A stretch of 64,000 nt of DNA from the NCBI RefSeq assembly GCF_032362555.1, contig NC_083522.1, positions 4,690,001 to 4,754,000 on the forward strand, read 5' to 3'. Positions 10,901 to 22,000 of this stretch are shown here, in pieces; position 1 is the stretch's first letter, and the number at the start of each line of letters is the position of its first letter. The translations under genes were made by a program, and so were the position numbers. The notes beneath the pieces are model-generated. The model was not told where the DNA came from, ran no database searches, and worked only from the letters and a program-made list of their open reading frames with translations. This DNA comes from Amyelois transitella. Taxonomy: Eukaryota > Arthropoda > Insecta > Lepidoptera > Pyralidae.

Positions 10901-13686
10901 CAGATGGAATGATAAAAATGAACTTGGTACATTGACATTGTCACTGAGACCAAGCTATATTTTCCGAAATACATACATACATACATAAAATCACGCCTCT
11001 TTTCCGGAGGGGTAGGCAGAGACTACCTCTTTCCACTTGCCACGATCTCTGCATATTTCCTTCGCTTCATCCACATTCATAACTCTCTTCATGCAAGCTC
11101 GGCGGTTTCGGGTACTTTTGACCTGACCCTGACCCTCCGAAATATAATACTTGAAACTTAAGTATGTCTCTGTTAAATTTCATTAAATTCAGATAAGATG
11201 TTTTAGGGGGAGTCTGAGAGTCAAACCACTTACCACTCCTACAAAAGTAAGAAGGCAGGCCACAAATTTGGAGAACGAGAACCGTTCAGAGGGTGTTAGT
11301 GGAAACATCGCGGTGATCACCAACGTGAAGGAAATGTATGCCGACGTGAAGATTGTACAAGCGGCCGCGACGCTGCCTTCTAGGCTCAGGCGGTACAGGT
11401 AGTTTGACAGGAACCACTAGAACAAACATTTTATTTTTATTTATTGTTAATACAATTGGGTATTGACAGTGAAAGCCAGTTTAGATAACTTTTCTTTTTA
11501 ATTGTTGTCACATTTTAATGGATCAAGTTCCAGTTGTTGTATAAACATCACCCTAAGCTTGAATTTTAGTATGAAAACTTTTGTTTATGAAATTTTCTTG
11601 GAAAATTCTACTTAAAAATCCATAAAAATATTATAATTGCTAAATTAAGATTGATTTTTTTGCATACATACATATATTGTCGAATAAGGAGGACAGAGTA
11701 CTTATTTGTTTATGATTAAAATTTTGTTTGGAATACAATATCACAACAATATAAAGTTGATCTGATGGTATAAAACACACCTACCGGGACACTGAACATC
11801 ACAGCCAGCCGGAGATGCCTCCTCGTGGCGGCGGCCGCGGCCCGCCGTTGTGCGTACTCCGTGGCGCGCACCGACGCCTGCCACGACAGCCGAGCCAGCA
11901 GTGCTTCGCCCGCCATCGCTGCTGACATCACGCGCACCTATAAGGTAAAGATAAATATATGTATACAAATTAAACAGATTTAGTTAAGTACAAGACTTGC
12001 GTACCAGATTCTAACTTAACGATACTATATTTTATAAAAAAAAATTATAGATATAAACATCCAAGACCCAGTTCAATCAGAAAAAATGTTCTTTTATAAT
12101 TCATTCATTTTTAATTCATGACCTGACTTGGGATCAAACCCTTTAGATTTTTTGGTTGAGTGGCGAGAATAGAACCGCACCAAACAGGCCATTATACATA
12201 TACTATAATATTATGGACAAATGTCAAAGATTGAGCTAGTTAGGAAGTAAGGTAAGTTTTTGACATAAACATACTATGCCAATAGGCTATTGACCAGATT
12301 GATGAGATCATGTAACATACATAGAAAATATGTTGGAAGAAAGTAATGTATAAGTTTATAATACAAATATAATGAGATGACGTTACCTCAGCAACTTTAT
12401 TGAACCTAACAGCTCTAGGGGCTGCATCGTCGCTGTCTGTGGTTTCTCCAGCGCGGACTGGGACAAATGTTGAATCACCCTATAAAATTAAAATTGTCAA
12501 TGGTGAGGAGTTCATGAAGGGTGAAGAACAACTTGTGATATTTAATTTTCAAATATTTTTTTGGTAACTACGTATTTTAAAATTATACTTTTAATTCCAA
12601 ATATGTAGATAAAAACCAATATTCAACAATGTCTACAATAAAAAAAATAATTTAAACCAAACATTTCAAAGTTATTTTTATGAAATAAAGTAAAAATCTT
12701 AACCATGATTGATCCAATATAGGCTAAGTTTACCTACAAAAGTTGCGGGGGTCAGATAAGGAATTGCTTCATGTAAAAACTTGACTTAACCAATTGAGGA
12801 TCCATATTCAAGGGCATACCCCAGGCTCCTCTCCAAGGAGATGTTAATGCAATCAGTTCTAAGCCAGGAGGAACAAGAAGAACATACATACATACATACA
12901 TATGATCACGTCTATATCCCTAGCGGGGTAGACAGAGCCACCAGTCTTGAAAAGACTGGTAGGCCACGCTCAGCTGTTTGGCTTAGTGATAGAATTGAGA
13001 TTGATTGATTGAGAACAAGAAGAAATGAGAAGCATTTAATTTTTACTGCAGCCGACATCTTTGTCACTTGTTAAACAGAAAGACATCAAAGAACAAGACA
13101 GAAAACCTTTAAAAAAATTTAAGATACTTTGTATTTTGACTTATTTGTTTTTATTATGTTAGTTGGAAAGTTAACTTACCAAGCTGTTCCCTGATTCAGA
13201 AATATAGCTTTCCTCATCTGTTTCCGCTGTGGGCTCTAACAATTGCTAAAACACAAAATACCTTTTTCAAAATTTGAGTCATTTAATTAAACATAAGAAA
13301 GGATTTAAATTATATTGCTTACTGTGTAGTCTGTAGGTCTACATGGGTCCTTTGTTGGCGGTGTGAAACATAATACTAGTAGATATACAAACAGCAATGA
13401 ACTTCGTACATATGTTATTAAAAATGGTCTGTCCAAACCCTTCTCTTCATAAATGTACTGAAAAGGAAATTTTATTCAATTTTATTTATAAACATTAAGT
13501 AAAGTGCAAATAATCAATGAACACAGAGGACCTCACCTTTGTCATCTCCGACGATAACACCCACAAAATAACAACCAGTAGTAATAAGAATAAACCAAAA
13601 GCGTACTTTCTCTTACTATATTGCGATCCATCTATGTTGTTCTTATTTAAAGTAGAAATTCCGAAATAATGACATAAAACCAACAT
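7902..13686 (-). CDS. SLC35F5-like multi-pass transporter, nine exons
   Basis: Exons on the minus strand are 13686-13537, 13457-13323, 13245-13180, 12479-12387, 11937-11785, 11416-11234, 10786-10645, 9907-9748 and 8133-7902. All are GT-AG and phases sum to 1314 nt (437 residues). Matches to the SLC35F5 branch of the drug/metabolite transporter superfamily include YAFGLFLLLLVVILWVLSSE in TM1, VRFNKVAE in the cytosolic loop, WFLSNYLYRLSLEGSVAA, the exon pair around SWSLTYTLKAMWSSLGSAAL, and LWLWGRSLTSPQAATAMLGL near the end. About ten membrane segments are expected. Substrate is unknown for this branch. The first ATG in frame with the family start is at 13686; a longer open frame upstream begins with TTG and is not used. 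Oddity: the 5' part of the last exon with its splice acceptor is repeated in tandem upstream (8011-9614). Confidence 0.88.
8011..9614 (-). repeat. 170 bp tandem array made from the SLC35F5-like last exon (nine units plus a 74 bp partial)
   Basis: Units start at 8011, 8181, 8351, 8521, 8691, 8861, 9031, 9201 and 9371, with a truncated one at 9541-9614. Each contains 123 bp of the 5' part of the terminal coding exon, its CAG acceptor, and 47 bp of preceding intron. Units are almost identical. Units 1-3 read GGGGCGAC where units 4-9 read GAGGCGAC, and units 2 and 3 share a CGCCA variant. Only unit 1 continues into the true 3' end of the gene. In gene order the partial unit comes first and lacks an acceptor, so nine acceptors compete for the donor at 9747. 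The period is not a multiple of three, so use of an upstream acceptor shortens the C-terminus. Confidence 0.97.
10521..10629. repeat. Two adjacent near-perfect palindromes in an SLC35F5-like intron
   Basis: The first has 23 bp arms at 10521-10543 and 10545-10567 with a single-base centre. The second (10573-10629) pairs AGCTAAACACTTTA with TAAAGTGTTTAGCT and GCAGGTATGC with GCATACCTGC, with a few unpaired bases on the left arm. They lie 5 bp apart in the intron between the exons at 9907 and 10645, ending 15 bp from the latter's splice donor. Confidence 0.85.
10972..11140. mobile_element. Second CATA-tailed interspersed repeat family (CGCCTCTTTTCCGGAGGGG type)
   Basis: The CATA tandem tail is followed by AAAATCACGCCTCTTTTCCG, GGGGTAGGCAGAGACTACCT and CACTTGCCACGATCTCTGCA. 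Pieces of the same sequence recur at 29463-29525 (inverted) and near 34830-34862. It shares tail style and the GGGTAG.CAGAG box with the other retroposon but is a different family. Confidence 0.7.
12884..13004 (-). mobile_element. 5'-truncated copy of the CATA-tailed retroposon
   Basis: Only the tail half is present (CATA repeat, GATCACGTCTATATCCC, TAGACAGAGCCACCAGTCTT, to GATAGAATTGAGATT). 5' truncation is expected for retroposition. It lies in an SLC35F5-like intron. Confidence 0.7.
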
Positions 13687-14420
13687 GAAGAGGAGTATAA
13701 GAATACACAAAAAATACTAAAAAGTTACTCCGCGTTTACACGACTTGAGTTCATTCTATAAAAACCTAGCGGGTTAATTGTAGGGGTGAGACTCACAATA
13801 TTACGAACACTTTGTGCTTTATTACATATTAGAAAAAACTGTGATAAGAATGTACTTAGTACATATTTTTATGAAGTATGATTTGATTTTGTTTTCAGTG
13901 AATCAAACGTAAATTTCAGCTTTAAGTTTGTCGAGCGTACAAAACGAGAAACCTTGACAACAAAAATTATTGACAATTGACTTTGACAGTAGTTTTTTTT
14001 TTAAAGATATCGATGCTTAATATTTTGGTCATTAATTCTGTGAATTATTTGGCGTTTATATAATTTAAGAGGCGAGTTAATTAATAACGATATGTATATA
14101 TCAGGATGTGTAGTCTAAGATGGCGGCTTCTAAGTTAATTGGCTCTTTATCAATCTATCAATGAAATCACTGTTATTGTGTTGGACGGACCACAGTGTCA
14201 GAGTCGGACCAACCACGGACAACATAGGTACCTATTGAAAACCGTGACAATTAAAATGTATCAATCAATGTCATTTACGGATATATAACGATATTTAATT
14301 AATTTAGTTAAAGAAATTATTTTTTATTCACAATTTAAGTGGTTGTTTTATGCTAATATAAATAAAAAATTTATAAAACTAGGCTAGGAAAAGTTTGTTG
14401 GTGTTCTGGAAACTATAAAA
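13687..14420. promoter_or_regulatory. Divergent intergenic region between the SLC35F5-like and AIMP3 genes
   Basis: About 730 bp separates two start codons pointing away from each other, so both promoters must lie here or very near. I see no convincing TATA box, which is normal for housekeeping genes. The motif TATCGATG lies near 14008. Confidence 0.45.
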
Positions 14421-15820
14421 ATGAGTGCTTGCAATGTTGAAGTAATAAAATTGATTGGGAAATATTTGAATACGTCTGCAGGATCAGTATGTTACAACAC
14501 CGACAAGGTTCCTTTTCGTATTATTTTGCATTTCTGTTGTTTGTAAGACATTACAAGTTAGTTTTAAGCGTAATTTGTTTCTATATTTGTTTACACAACA
14601 TATTAATTTATAATTTGTCTCAATTTTAGGTATTAACGACTGTTATTGATAAACAGAATGTGGAAGGATTTGCTACGATTGTTTTACGGTTGGTTTCAAA
14701 AAGTGGCATGAAAATGAGCCAAGAGCAAATACTGATGAATTACCAATGGCTTGAACATATTTCTATGTATTCAAATCAAGCTGCATTAAATCCTACATTT
14801 GCTAAAAGTTTTCTTCAGGTATGTTTGCTTTTTTAGAAATATTATTAATGTTTACCTAAATTTAATACTACAATGACAAATAAATGTGTTTTATATTTGT
14901 ATTTTCAGGACATAAACAAAGCATTAGAGAAGAACTCATACCTGAATGGTCAGTTCTTAACTATATCAGATATAGCAACATTCTATGTGTTATATCCTTT
15001 ACTGGTAAGTTTTTACGAATTCTGGTGTTAATTCTGGTTGCATCCTTATCTCCTACTCTCTGTTTTCTACATCCATGCAGAGAGAAGCCCAACCTTCATG
15101 GTTACACAACCAGTTACCTGAATGTGTTGGTTTCCACATAATATTTTCCCTCATTGTAATTTCATTATAATTAAAAATTAATTCAGAATAGGGGAGGGGA
15201 GGACACAGCCAAAATATTCTGGGGTGGGCACTAGTACAGCCTTTCCTATGACCATGGTAGTTTTGAGTACTTTGTCATGGTCATGTGGATTCCCAAACAA
15301 AGTGCACATTGACATACTTTCAAGGCTTGACAAATGCTTCTATTCATAACAGGCAATGAACATGTATCTACTATACTCTATATATAACATGAAGTTACCA
15401 AGTATCTAAAATATCCAGATTTAAAATCATGCTTTGAATATGTCCATCAAGCTTAAAAAAAGAAAAAAAATTAACTCAGCTCAATATAGCATCTGCACAG
15501 CAATAAAAAATCTGACTGCAGTAGGTGGCCACTACATATAAATATCTATTATTTTAGCACAAGTCAACTTCAAGTAGTCACCATAATTAAATTCCTCAAC
15601 AATTAAAACTGTTTAAATAATGCCGCCGTAGCTGTACTCAATGCCTTTTAATATAACTTTTTTTTTATAGGAGCGACTATCTATAACAGAGAGAGAGTCA
15701 CTGCTTCATGTCTGCAGATGGTCCAAACACATCCAGTGCCAGCCGCGCGTGTGCGCCAGCAAACCGCCTTTACAATTAAATACTCTTACTTTATCCATAC
15801 TGGCTCCTGCAGCACACTAA
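14421..15820 (+). CDS. AIMP3: AIMP3 / EEF1E1 (p18), multisynthetase complex factor
   Basis: Exons are 14421-14507, 14630-14818, 14909-15004 and 15671-15820 (173 residues; the human protein has 174). The conserved run from VEGFATIVLRLVSKSG through YQWLEHIS, then the GST-C-like block ALEKNSYLNGQFLTISDIAT and FYVLYPLL, and finally HVCRWSKHIQCQP match EEF1E1. Known: this GST-fold protein sits in the multi-aminoacyl-tRNA synthetase complex beside MetRS and also acts in the DNA-damage response. Exons 2-4 are firm. The exon 1 donor is weak (GACAAG then GTTCCT) and another nearby boundary is possible. The C-terminal 15 residues are less conserved. Confidence 0.88.
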
Positions 15821-15935
15821 ATTTTTATTGTTAGTAATAATTTCATGACATTAAACCATAAAAAGTGTTCAGTTGTTTCGTTTGTACCAAATTTTGATTA
15901 GATCACACACCAAAGTCGTAAAATGAACGTAAAGC

Positions 15936-16429
15936 ATGCAGTTCAGTATTTTAATTATTATTGTGATAAGCCTTCACGTAAAAATTGTTGAAGAAAAGCC
16001 TGTAAATATTTTATATAACATTTCCATTTGCATCATTCTTTTGCTCCATACACAATTCATACAATTTTATTGCTTTGTACCTACTCTCAATCGGACTTTT
16101 TATCAGAAATATACTGAGTAAAGTTCATTATTCCAGACAAAGCCCTTGCCATTCAAATGTTCCCATTTACACTCTCCTTGTATATTTTCTTTGTTGAACT
16201 GCTCACTCATTCTCTCTACTTCTGGATATAGATAAACTTGCATAGAACTAGTGTCATTTGGGTAAGTTTAATAAAATCTTGTTTCTAGATCTTTAAATCC
16301 GAGGGAATGAAGCCTTTGCCAAAGCAGCTGATGCCTCATGAACTCAATAAAGTGAGCCTGGACAAGCCCATTGTCTATCATCCTCAACCATTTTCCTATC
16401 CCGGATATCCGGTTATTGTATATTTATGA
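15936..16429 (+). CDS. Small secreted peptide gene, two exons, unknown function
   Basis: Exon 1 (15936-16001) encodes MQFSILIIIVISLHVKIVEE plus KP, a good signal peptide, and ends at a GTAAAT donor. Exon 2 (16289-16429) starts after TTTCTAG in the same phase and encodes 46 residues rich in P, Y and K. These include KPLPKQLMPHELNKV and a hydrophobic end FSYPGYPVIVYL before TGA. The predicted precursor is 68 residues. I do not recognise it. Both exons are short, so the model is moderate: the coding look of exon 2 (proline and tyrosine codons, no stops, clean acceptor) is the main support. It follows AIMP3 by about 115 bp on the same strand but is unlikely to share its transcript. Confidence 0.45.
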
Positions 16430-16852
16430 GTAATAACGTTAAAATGGAAGTGAAGGTATTATTTCAGTCTTTTATTGACCTCCCCTTAATACTCTTGCAA
16501 TCTCATCAAATAATAAGCTCGTAAAGGCTGAACTGATATATGAAAATACCTATCTGCATACTTTTCTCTGCGTTTTCATTTTTATACATACTTACATAAG
16601 AGTTCAATATACATATATTATTCAATATTATATTCAACTCTTCGTTGCAACATGTAATGTTTAATATACGCATAGCTAGATCTCAGACTTTATTCTGACT
16701 TGCATAACTATCTATAAAATAAATACTATTCAACTAGTTATACATCATATTCACCAATAATAAATAATTCAACCCAAAAATTTCAATACTAAGTACATAT
16801 AAACAGTTTTATCGAAATATTAATCTTTTTGCTAATGTATATTTGAATCATA
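16430..16852. other. Intergenic, no gene seen
   Basis: AT-rich sequence between a small peptide gene and the 3' end of the odorant-binding protein gene. Nothing recognisable. Confidence 0.5.
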
Positions 16853-18019
16853 TTAATTAGTCATAGTTTTGTTCGTTTTTCGATCGGCAAAGCGCAGCAT
16901 CAAGCAACGTTCTAGTTTATTTGAGTAGGAGCATCCATTATCTTCGGCCTCTGAAACAAAAATATCCTTAGCTGATGCCTTGCTGAAATGATCTCTATAA
17001 TTTCTCTAAAAGTCTTTATGAAATTAACATTTGTCTATGATAACAGTTAAGTTTTTCGGCCTTACTAAAACACTTTGATATTACATAGAAAAGAAAATAA
17101 AGAAGTAGGTATATCTGTGGGTATACTTCTTTGGGCACATCCCTCCTGACAGTTATTTGGACTTTAAAGAAGCGTACCTGACTGTAACTCTTGAAAGCAA
17201 GCTCTTATCTGATCTCTCAAAGCAGCTCTTGACTGTTGTGACGTCACAGAGGTCTGCACCTTGTTCCACAGCTCAGCTTCGCGCGGTATTCCCCGAGTAT
17301 CCACCTGTTCATAATGACTCAATTATTTTCATATTAGGTTTAAGGATGTCGTTGGAAAAGATAAAGATGTCGTTAATAAAATCATTAATGATAGATACTC
17401 ACCACTTGTAAATTGGCGAACACACATTGGCTCAGGCACTGAAAATTATTTTTAGATCAGTAAGATTTTATTATAATACTACTTGTATAAGTTATGTCTT
17501 AATCCTACCGCTCTGGGAAAAAGCCTTGCCGTAGTTACCAACATTAATTTTCTTGTCTTTAGTAGCCATTACCTGATCATTATCGGGTTTATTGATCAGC
17601 GGCTCGCTCCTCTTTGTTCTGTTACTGGAAGTCGAGTAGTCTCCGTTGTTTTCTGTAGTGCCATTGGAGGACACTCCACCTGCCGGTCGCGGTGCCGACG
17701 TGATCAATTTTTCTCCACCATTCCCAGTGCCGTAACCACCATAGTCGTAATCTGTTGCATTTAAAACAGATATGTTCTGCTCTCGCATATCACTGGCGTT
17801 TCTTTTCTCGTGTCCGTATTGGTTTGTTTGTCTGGTGTTGTCTATGCGTGGATAATCTTCAGAACGGCGTTGACGACTCCCGCCATTTGGATTTTCGTCT
17901 GGCACCGTACAAGCTTTGAGAGCAATTGCCACTTCATCTTCTAGCAATCGAATGTTACCTTCTCCAGCGCTGGATACCAAAGCAGGTAGGAACAGCAACA
18001 GTGGTGCGGCCCACACCAT
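16853..18019 (-). CDS. Odorant-binding protein with a 112-residue insertion between C1 and C2 (Obp59a-like candidate)
   Basis: Exons on the minus strand are 18019-17573, 17438-17403, 17304-17178 and 16950-16853 (235 residues). A signal peptide MVWAAPLLLFLPALVSSA is followed by the first cysteine (ALKACTVPDENP). The six-cysteine OBP spacing then holds: C2-x3-C3 (CLSQC), x42 to C4 (DQIRAC), x12 to C5, and x8 to C6 (CSYSNKLERC). Classic OBPs have about 25-30 residues between C1 and C2. Here there are 112, low-complexity, with five N-glycosylation sequons and dibasic sites (RQRR, KR). The exon 1 donor CAG/GTAATG keeps phase with the C2-C3 exon; a later in-frame GTAGGA donor does not. Known: insect OBPs are secreted hydrophobic-ligand carriers, and the Obp59a lineage is recalled as having a long C1-C2 region. 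The orthology is tentative. Confidence 0.8.
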
Positions 18020-19017
18020 CGCAAGCAAGTACCTAATGATCGTGTAGCATTTTTTGCTGTATAAATTGGACCAGGGCAGGAAATTGGGTCATTACGAGTG
18101 ACAGCTTGACACAGAAGGTTGATGAGCATTGTGCATTCAATGCAAAATTATGCAGTGAAAAGATGACATTAAAAATCCTTGGTTATATTTTTTTGATAGG
18201 AAAATACAGATCAGATTTTAAAGTAAAAACGGAGCAGGAGCAGAAGACAGTTTACGAGTAGTATAATTATATAAGTTAAGTAGTAAGTATTATGGAAAAA
18301 TTATGTACTTACCAACTCACAAATCTTTACTACTAGTAATTCAATGACGAAGCTATAAAAGAGAGTTCTGGAGTATAATAATATCTACTTAATATAGGCA
18401 AACAGCTTTTAAGTTGCGAGGAACTTTTGTTACGGAGCATATAAACTAGCAGTTTGTCTTCTTTAAATCTGTCACAGGACTCTACTGATAATTCTGATTT
18501 GCTTTTGTGTGTGTCTATTTAAAATCCCAAGTGCTCATCCCATTCTCACGACATGCAACATCTAGCCATATTATTTTATCAAATGTGTATTTAACTAGGA
18601 ACCTCCTACCTATCAACTTTGATTACCCGTAGGTATTTGAGGCAAGAGGTAAACATTATTATTTTATGAGCAATGTTAATAAATTGATGCTTGTTAGTTC
18701 CTAGTTATTATAAAGTTAATACCTTCTTACATACCAACTGATGTTCATGTTATTAGGTACGTATCCATTATAAATGAACTAATGGTGATCCGTTAGGTAT
18801 GTATCATCTTATTTTACATTTAAAACTATGAATTACAATGAGTAACTTTAGTAATATATATTTATTTTGTTCCACTATTATTTTATATGAGACAAAAAAA
18901 AATAAAATCTTACACACAATGAATACAATACACAGAGATCATTAACTTATAAAAACCTTATTCTGTTATTAGCCTATTTCAGCTGCAGTACATATATAGG
19001 TACCTACTTTTTCCTTT
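18020..19017. other. Intergenic / upstream region of the OBP gene
   Basis: No gene recognised. It must hold the OBP promoter and any 5' untranslated exon. A TATAAAAG-like sequence in plus orientation at 18354 points the wrong way for the OBP gene. Confidence 0.45.
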
Positions 19018-22000
19018 TTAACCCTTCCCGTAATGCCCCCACTTTCCATTGCCCCATCCACTCCACCCAGTTTTGGCGGCACCTCCGAAAATCCTCACCC
19101 CAGGGTAACCAGTTCCATAATTACCATAGCTACTGCCCGCTAATGCTGATTTTCCATAACTTCCAAATGCCATGCCACTTGACTCACTAAGGTCACTGGA
19201 TAAACTCCCGTAGCTACTGCCCAGGACTCCGGAGCCGAAGCCACCATAGTTGGATCCATATGTGCCAGAGATGCTGAACGTCAAGGGGATATGGATTCCT
19301 CGCAGGCCGTAGTTGGTTGAACGCAACGGCCAGAATGATTTGGCTTTTCCAGCAATCTCTTTAGGTTCTGGTTTTGTTGGTTCTGAAATTGTTAACGACA
19401 AAAAACTAAAAAACACGGAATATTTCAGGAATATAATTATATCAGGTAAGTTTTCCTGGAGTGAGTCCCAGTTTTATTCTTATACATACATACATATGGT
19501 CACGTCTATATCCCTTGTTGGGTAGACAGAGCCAACAGTCTTGAAAAGACTGATCGGCCACATTCAGCTATTTGGCTTATTGATAGTATTGAGATCCAAA
19601 TAGTGACAGGTTGCTAGCCCATCGCCTAAAAAAGAATCCCAAGTTTGTAAGCCTATCCCTTAGTCGCCTTTTACGACATCCATGGGAAATGAGATGGAGT
19701 GGTCCTATTCTTTTTTATGTTGGTGCCGGGAACCACACGGCACTTTTATTTTTATAACAGATGTAAAGACTTGTCTGGAACATCACAGACATCCTGGAAT
19801 TGGTAAGTGTGTTTTCTATACGAAGCCGAGGGCCAAAATATAAATGTATCAGAAAAGCTATCAATTCTATATGATTAATTTTCCGCAGTGTAATATCTGC
19901 TGACCTTCTGGATCCATATAGTTTTCCGCATCGCGTTCCCTTCTAGGTGTGAGTGACTGTGTCCATAGATCTCCTGGTGCTATATCGTCACTATGTGGTG
20001 ACATAGGCGGGCTGGGAGACAGGTACAGGGCTGGGTCCAGCACGGAACATCGCACGATGCAAATCATGAGAGCCATAGGAAACCACCGGGACGTAGCCTG
20101 TGGAAACAGAAAATGGAATTACTTAAGGCCAGCTCCCTTATTCATAAACGATTTAAGACAATGTGTCTCATAGTCTCTGTCTTTCTGCCAATCCAGTTAA
20201 CCTTAGAGCTAGAGAGAGAAGATAAATAAGATAAATCTATAAGAAAATATACAGGGGGACAGGCGCGGGAAGCGACATTGCTATATATTTTGTAGTGATA
20301 CACGAAACAATTCACATTTCCGCGCGAAATGGGGGAGTTGTTTTTTTTTTTTTTAAGATGCTTAATCATTCTGATCGCTCTATTAATAGAGGAAAGTCAC
20401 CAAATATGGAATAGTATCCTAATATGGAATACCTTCATTTCTCTAAGACTATAAGTATAGAAATGCAACACTCGACCATCTTCTGTTTCATTCGGTCTAC
20501 TAACTATCGCACTCACACCATCGAGTCAGTTGCGCGAACGCTTCACGTGTGGCAGGCGTGTTTTATTTTGTTCTCGTGCAGAAAATTTTAAAGGTAAGTA
20601 ATAAATGAGTATAACCAGCTGTTATGTTTGTATACAAAAGTGTTATACTATTTAGTATATCGGTATTATGTTTATTTCACCATTTTGTGATCTTTTATCA
20701 TTAAAATATTGTGACTTGAAAAAATATTTGGAAGAGTTTGAACTAGTATAAAAATCCAAATATGGACAGTCGTGGGTGTCTAATTATGGAATATTCCATA
20801 ATTAGGTCTTAATATTTCATAATGATAGATACTTGCTATTTTTTCTTTAAAAAAATATATGTAATGTTTGTTTTTAGAATGTCCGGTTCACAATCAACCA
20901 AACGAAAAACCTGGGATGAAGAAAAATGGCACAAGCTATAAAATTCGTCCGGGAAAACAAAATGGGGTATTTGAAAGCGGCACAGCATTTTCAAGTGCCT
21001 AGGACAACTTTATTTCGTCTCTGCCAAAAAGATGAACAGTCTCCAGAAGAACAAACGAAGAAAAATAAGGATGATAGTGAAGAAGAAGACTGAGGAACTA
21101 GACGTTATCCAGTTTAGTGAAGGTAGTGAACAACATGAGTTGATGGACCAAGTACGTCCTGACTCTGCTGATGCAGAATGTATGTTTTGTTCAAGTCTTT
21201 TTTCCATGGATAAAAGTGGAGAAAGCTGGATTAAATGCTTGATGTGTGGGCTCTGGGCACATTATGATTGTGCTGGTCCAGAGTTTGATACTTGGATCTG
21301 TGACTTTTGCAAGTAATTATTTAACTTCTTTCATTTATCACAATATGTTATATTCATTTGATTGATCTCAAAGATATTAATGTCCATTTTTGTTATTGTT
21401 ACGTTGATTTATGCTTATATTCCATATATGGGTACCTATTCCATATTTGGTTACTCATTTGTAATTTTGTTTTTTGTGTTAGATTTTAATTTGATTACTA
21501 ATATATTTGATTAAAGGCTGTTAATTACTACATATAAATGTATGACTGATTAGTAAAAACATTAAACTGGTTTAATTTATATGAAGTTTTTTTTTTATAT
21601 CCCAAAAACAAAATGGTATTCCATATTTGGTGACTTTCCTCTACAGGATTCGGTTTTCATGATTAATTTTAAAACACAAGTCGCGCCGATGGGCACCTGC
21701 TATTTGATACAGGTACCACATCTTTGCTATATGCGTAGAGAAAATATGTTATATTAATACCATTTGTTTGCTTAAATGTGTAACTGTTAAGAATTTTGGG
21801 TGTTCTGTGATGGGGGAGTTGTTGTTAATTCTAATTATTTCCACACTTCTCTAGAGAAACAGCATGATGATCCGTTGTTTATACAAACCAAAACTACAGG
21901 CAGGCCAAGTTTTAGATGGCAACTTTATGTCTACTACATCACCTAAATGTAACCTATTAAGTAGGATGATTACTCATAGTTGATACTTATTTAAGGATAC

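Noticed and set aside
17492-17572. Extension of OBP exon 1 past 17573 to a GTAGGA donor
   Set aside because: It puts the next exon out of phase and destroys the CLSQC motif. The CAG/GTAATG donor at 17572 keeps the six-cysteine pattern.
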